Source: Bacteroidales bacterium (GTDB taxonomy: Bacteria > Bacteroidota > Bacteroidia > Bacteroidales > UBA12077). Taken from it: 6,953 nucleotides of DNA. The translations under genes and the position numbers were made by a program. Numbering within the stretch: the first letter of the stretch is position 1; every line of letters begins with the position of its first letter. The notes under the pieces were generated by a model. That model saw only the letters and a list, made by a program, of their open reading frames with translations, was not told where the DNA came from and made no database searches. This document shows positions 6,111 through 6,953 of the stretch, piece by piece. The stretch spans positions 1 through 6,953 of the forward strand of contig JAUVUS010000129.1 in NCBI GenBank assembly GCA_030600865.1, given 5' to 3'.

Positions 6111-6635
6111 TTATTCAATCAATTTACTATCTCGCCTAAAGACATCTAAAATTTGATTGTCATTTCGTTTATCTGGTATTTCTTCTCCAATGAGTAATCC
6201 AGGATATCCTAACATTATTTTTAATTCATTACTCGAACTTAATCTAAATGGATCAATTACCACCCAATTACAACTCTGAGAAGAATAACTTGGCCAAAAA
6301 TATCCTGTATATATTAGTTTATTATCAACTTTTAAAGCAAATGCCAGTCCGTGTACTGAATGTTCTAAATTCTCTATTTTATCCTTTGATTCACTTGAAA
6401 TTTCAAAGATATAATCGTTTGAATCATATGATATAAAATCTGAATAATAAACTATTGGATTTTTCTTTGTTATAACAGTGCTTTCATCAATCTGAAAAGT
6501 GTTATCAATAGTTTCATACGATTCAATCAAATATAATTCAACGTTTTTTCCTTTAACAATCTCATCGTCATCACAAGCTATTACAATAAAATTTATTATC
6601 CCAATAAGAAATATTATATGTAAATATCTTTTCAT
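6111..6635 (-). CDS. Probable surface-exposed lipoprotein of unknown family, in a cassette-like setting
   Basis: This is a 174-residue protein. Residues 1-20 are a lipoprotein signal ending VIA|C, so Cys21 is the lipid acceptor. Directly after it comes DDDE, an acidic run like the lipoprotein export signals that send Bacteroidota lipoproteins to the outer face of the outer membrane. The mature part is beta-rich with no transmembrane segment. Distinct stretches are NVELYLIESYETID (31-44), NDYIFEISSESK (73-84), ENLEHSVHGLAFALKVDNK (88-106), IYTGYFWPSYSSQSCNWVVI (108-127) and the charged end PDKRNDNQILDV. I do not recognise a named family. The start at 6633-6635 (MKRYLHIIF) fits the signal peptide. 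The gene is bracketed by the 9-bp inverted repeat (6096-6104, 6701-6709) and ends six bases from one arm, so it may be a mobile gene cassette. It shows no functional link to the GNAT gene. Confidence 0.8.
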   Translation of the reverse strand: MKRYLHIIFLIGIINFIVIACDDDEIVKGKNVELYLIESYETIDNTFQIDESTVITKKNPIVYYSDFISYDSNDYIFEISSESKDKIENLEHSVHGLAFALKVDNKLIYTGYFWPSYSSQSCNWVVIDPFRLSSSNELKIMLGYPGLLIGEEIPDKRNDNQILDVFRRDSKLIE

Positions 6636-6700
6636 TATGATTGTTTTTAGGTTTTCTTAATATTAGATGTAGCAATTTATATTTGGGTTGCGTACAGCTT

Positions 6701-6709
6701 GCGCCTAAC
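6701..6709. repeat. Right arm of 9-bp inverted repeat flanking the lipoprotein gene (attC core-like)
   Basis: GCGCCTAAC on the plus strand reads GTTAGGCGC on the minus strand, 66 bp ahead of the lipoprotein ATG. In an integron cassette read on the minus strand this would be the G/TTAGGC crossover point that begins the cassette. Its complement to the box after the stop codon is exact over nine bases, as expected if both derive from one circular cassette. Confidence 0.5.
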
Positions 6710-6751
6710 GATTTGCTGTTATTTTTGGGGGGCGTCCTGTTTCCTTATCCG

Positions 6752-6775
6752 CTAATAAAGTTTGAAGATAGCAAT
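6752..6775. repeat. 24-bp direct repeat, copy 2
   Basis: Identical to 5208-5231 in sequence and orientation. It lies 55 bp downstream, on the minus strand, of the stop codon of the right-edge gene. This is a position comparable to that of copy 1 after the GNAT gene (71 bp), so both copies may be 3'-flanking elements of genes, or the ends of a recombined segment. Confidence 0.85.
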
Positions 6776-6829
6776 TTGCCTGCATACCACCAACACCCCA
6801 GCTTTTGTATGATGCATTATTGGCAATAG

Positions 6830-6953
6830 TTAATATTTTAATTTAAATCCTACAGGAACCTTCAAGGTGTCAGAATCATACATATTTATATACAGAACAA
6901 TATCTTTTTCTAATCCTTGATATGTAATATTATACATATCTAACATTCCACCC
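6830..6953 (-). CDS. C-terminal fragment of an unidentified protein (cut by window edge)
   Basis: An open minus-strand frame enters from the right edge and ends at TAA (6830-6832), giving 40 residues: MLDMYNITYQGLEKDIVLYI in its middle part and DSDTLKVPVGFKLKY at its end. The composition, alternating hydrophobic and charged residues with several tyrosines, is that of a real beta-rich protein rather than a chance frame. No other frame stays open so plausibly here. Too little is present to name a family; a secreted or lipoprotein beta-sandwich domain is possible. The start and most of the gene lie outside the window. Confidence 0.55.
   Translation of the reverse strand, partial: GGMLDMYNITYQGLEKDIVLYINMYDSDTLKVPVGFKLKY

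Larger units (their letters stand above)
6636..6829. other. Gene-free spacer with repeat elements
   Basis: This 194-bp stretch separates the lipoprotein start from the stop of the right-edge gene. It holds one arm of the 9-bp inverted repeat (6701-6709), the second copy of the 24-bp repeat (6752-6775), a G6 run (6727-6732), and a possible long-loop hairpin TGCATAC...GTATGATGCA near 6781-6817. Any promoter for the lipoprotein gene should lie in its left part, but no TTTG/TAnnTTTG pair in the right orientation was found. I see no coding sequence in it. Confidence 0.5.

Noticed and set aside
6248..6436. Plus-strand frame opposite the lipoprotein gene
   Set aside because: It is a shadow of a well-supported signal-peptide-bearing gene.
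6678..6685. Perfect TATATTTG (-7 box) on the plus strand
   Set aside because: No TTG-type -33 box lies at suitable spacing, and no plus-strand gene follows; a chance match in AT-rich DNA is likely.
6641..6829. Plus-strand frame of 62 codons across the spacer
   Set aside because: It runs through the 9-bp and 24-bp repeats and the G6 run, with no recognisable protein character.

Overview
The window looks like chromosomal DNA of a low-GC member of the Bacteroidota, probably a marine or anaerobic Bacteroidales/Marinilabiliales-type or Cytophagia-type organism. The evidence is a secreted protein with a C-terminal type IX secretion (T9SS) sorting domain, a DUF4197 protein, a WG-repeat protein, many Sec and lipoprotein signal peptides, no strong Shine-Dalgarno sites, and one site matching the Bacteroidota promoter (TTTG, 17 bp, TAnnTTTG-like). 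Every supported gene lies on the minus strand, so transcription runs from high to low coordinates. The lineage is inferred from these families, not from a marker gene.

Layout, left to right. 1-131 is the N-terminus of a phosphate butyryl/acetyltransferase-like enzyme, cut by the window edge, with its own candidate promoter at 190-218. 255-977 is a periplasmic DUF4197 protein. 1056-3146 is a 696-residue secreted T9SS cargo whose N-terminal half resembles a glycosidase-type barrel and whose middle resembles a glutamine-amidotransferase-like domain. 3283-5178 holds three closely spaced envelope genes, probably one transcript: a 106-residue lipoprotein with a conserved-looking GHTYGF segment, an NTF2/SnoaL-like lipoprotein and a nine-unit WG-repeat protein. 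Short gaps of 9-10 and 26 bp separate them.

5208-6830 differs in character. It carries a GNAT acetyltransferase (5302-5823) and a small acidic-tailed lipoprotein (6111-6635) of unrecognised family. Around them lie a 24-bp exact direct repeat (5208-5231 and 6752-6775), a doublet of REP-like palindromes (5868-5914), and a 140-bp GC-rich block of nested inverted repeats (5965-6104; 53% G+C by hand count over 5961-6110 in an otherwise AT-rich window). A 9-bp inverted repeat, GTTAGGCGC (6096-6104) and GCGCCTAAC (6701-6709), brackets the lipoprotein gene. Its form matches the core boxes of integron attC sites (GTTRRRY / RYYYAAC), and the stop codon sits six bases from one box, as in mobile gene cassettes. 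I read 5208-6830 as a small accessory insert, possibly an integron-cassette-like or CALIN-type stretch. The window shows no integrase, and the attC match is incomplete. The right edge (6830-6953) is the last 40 residues of another minus-strand gene.

The most noteworthy part is this cassette-like zone with three independent repeat types. Next is the T9SS protein with its unusual domain combination. No CRISPR array, tRNA, rRNA or transposase gene was seen.
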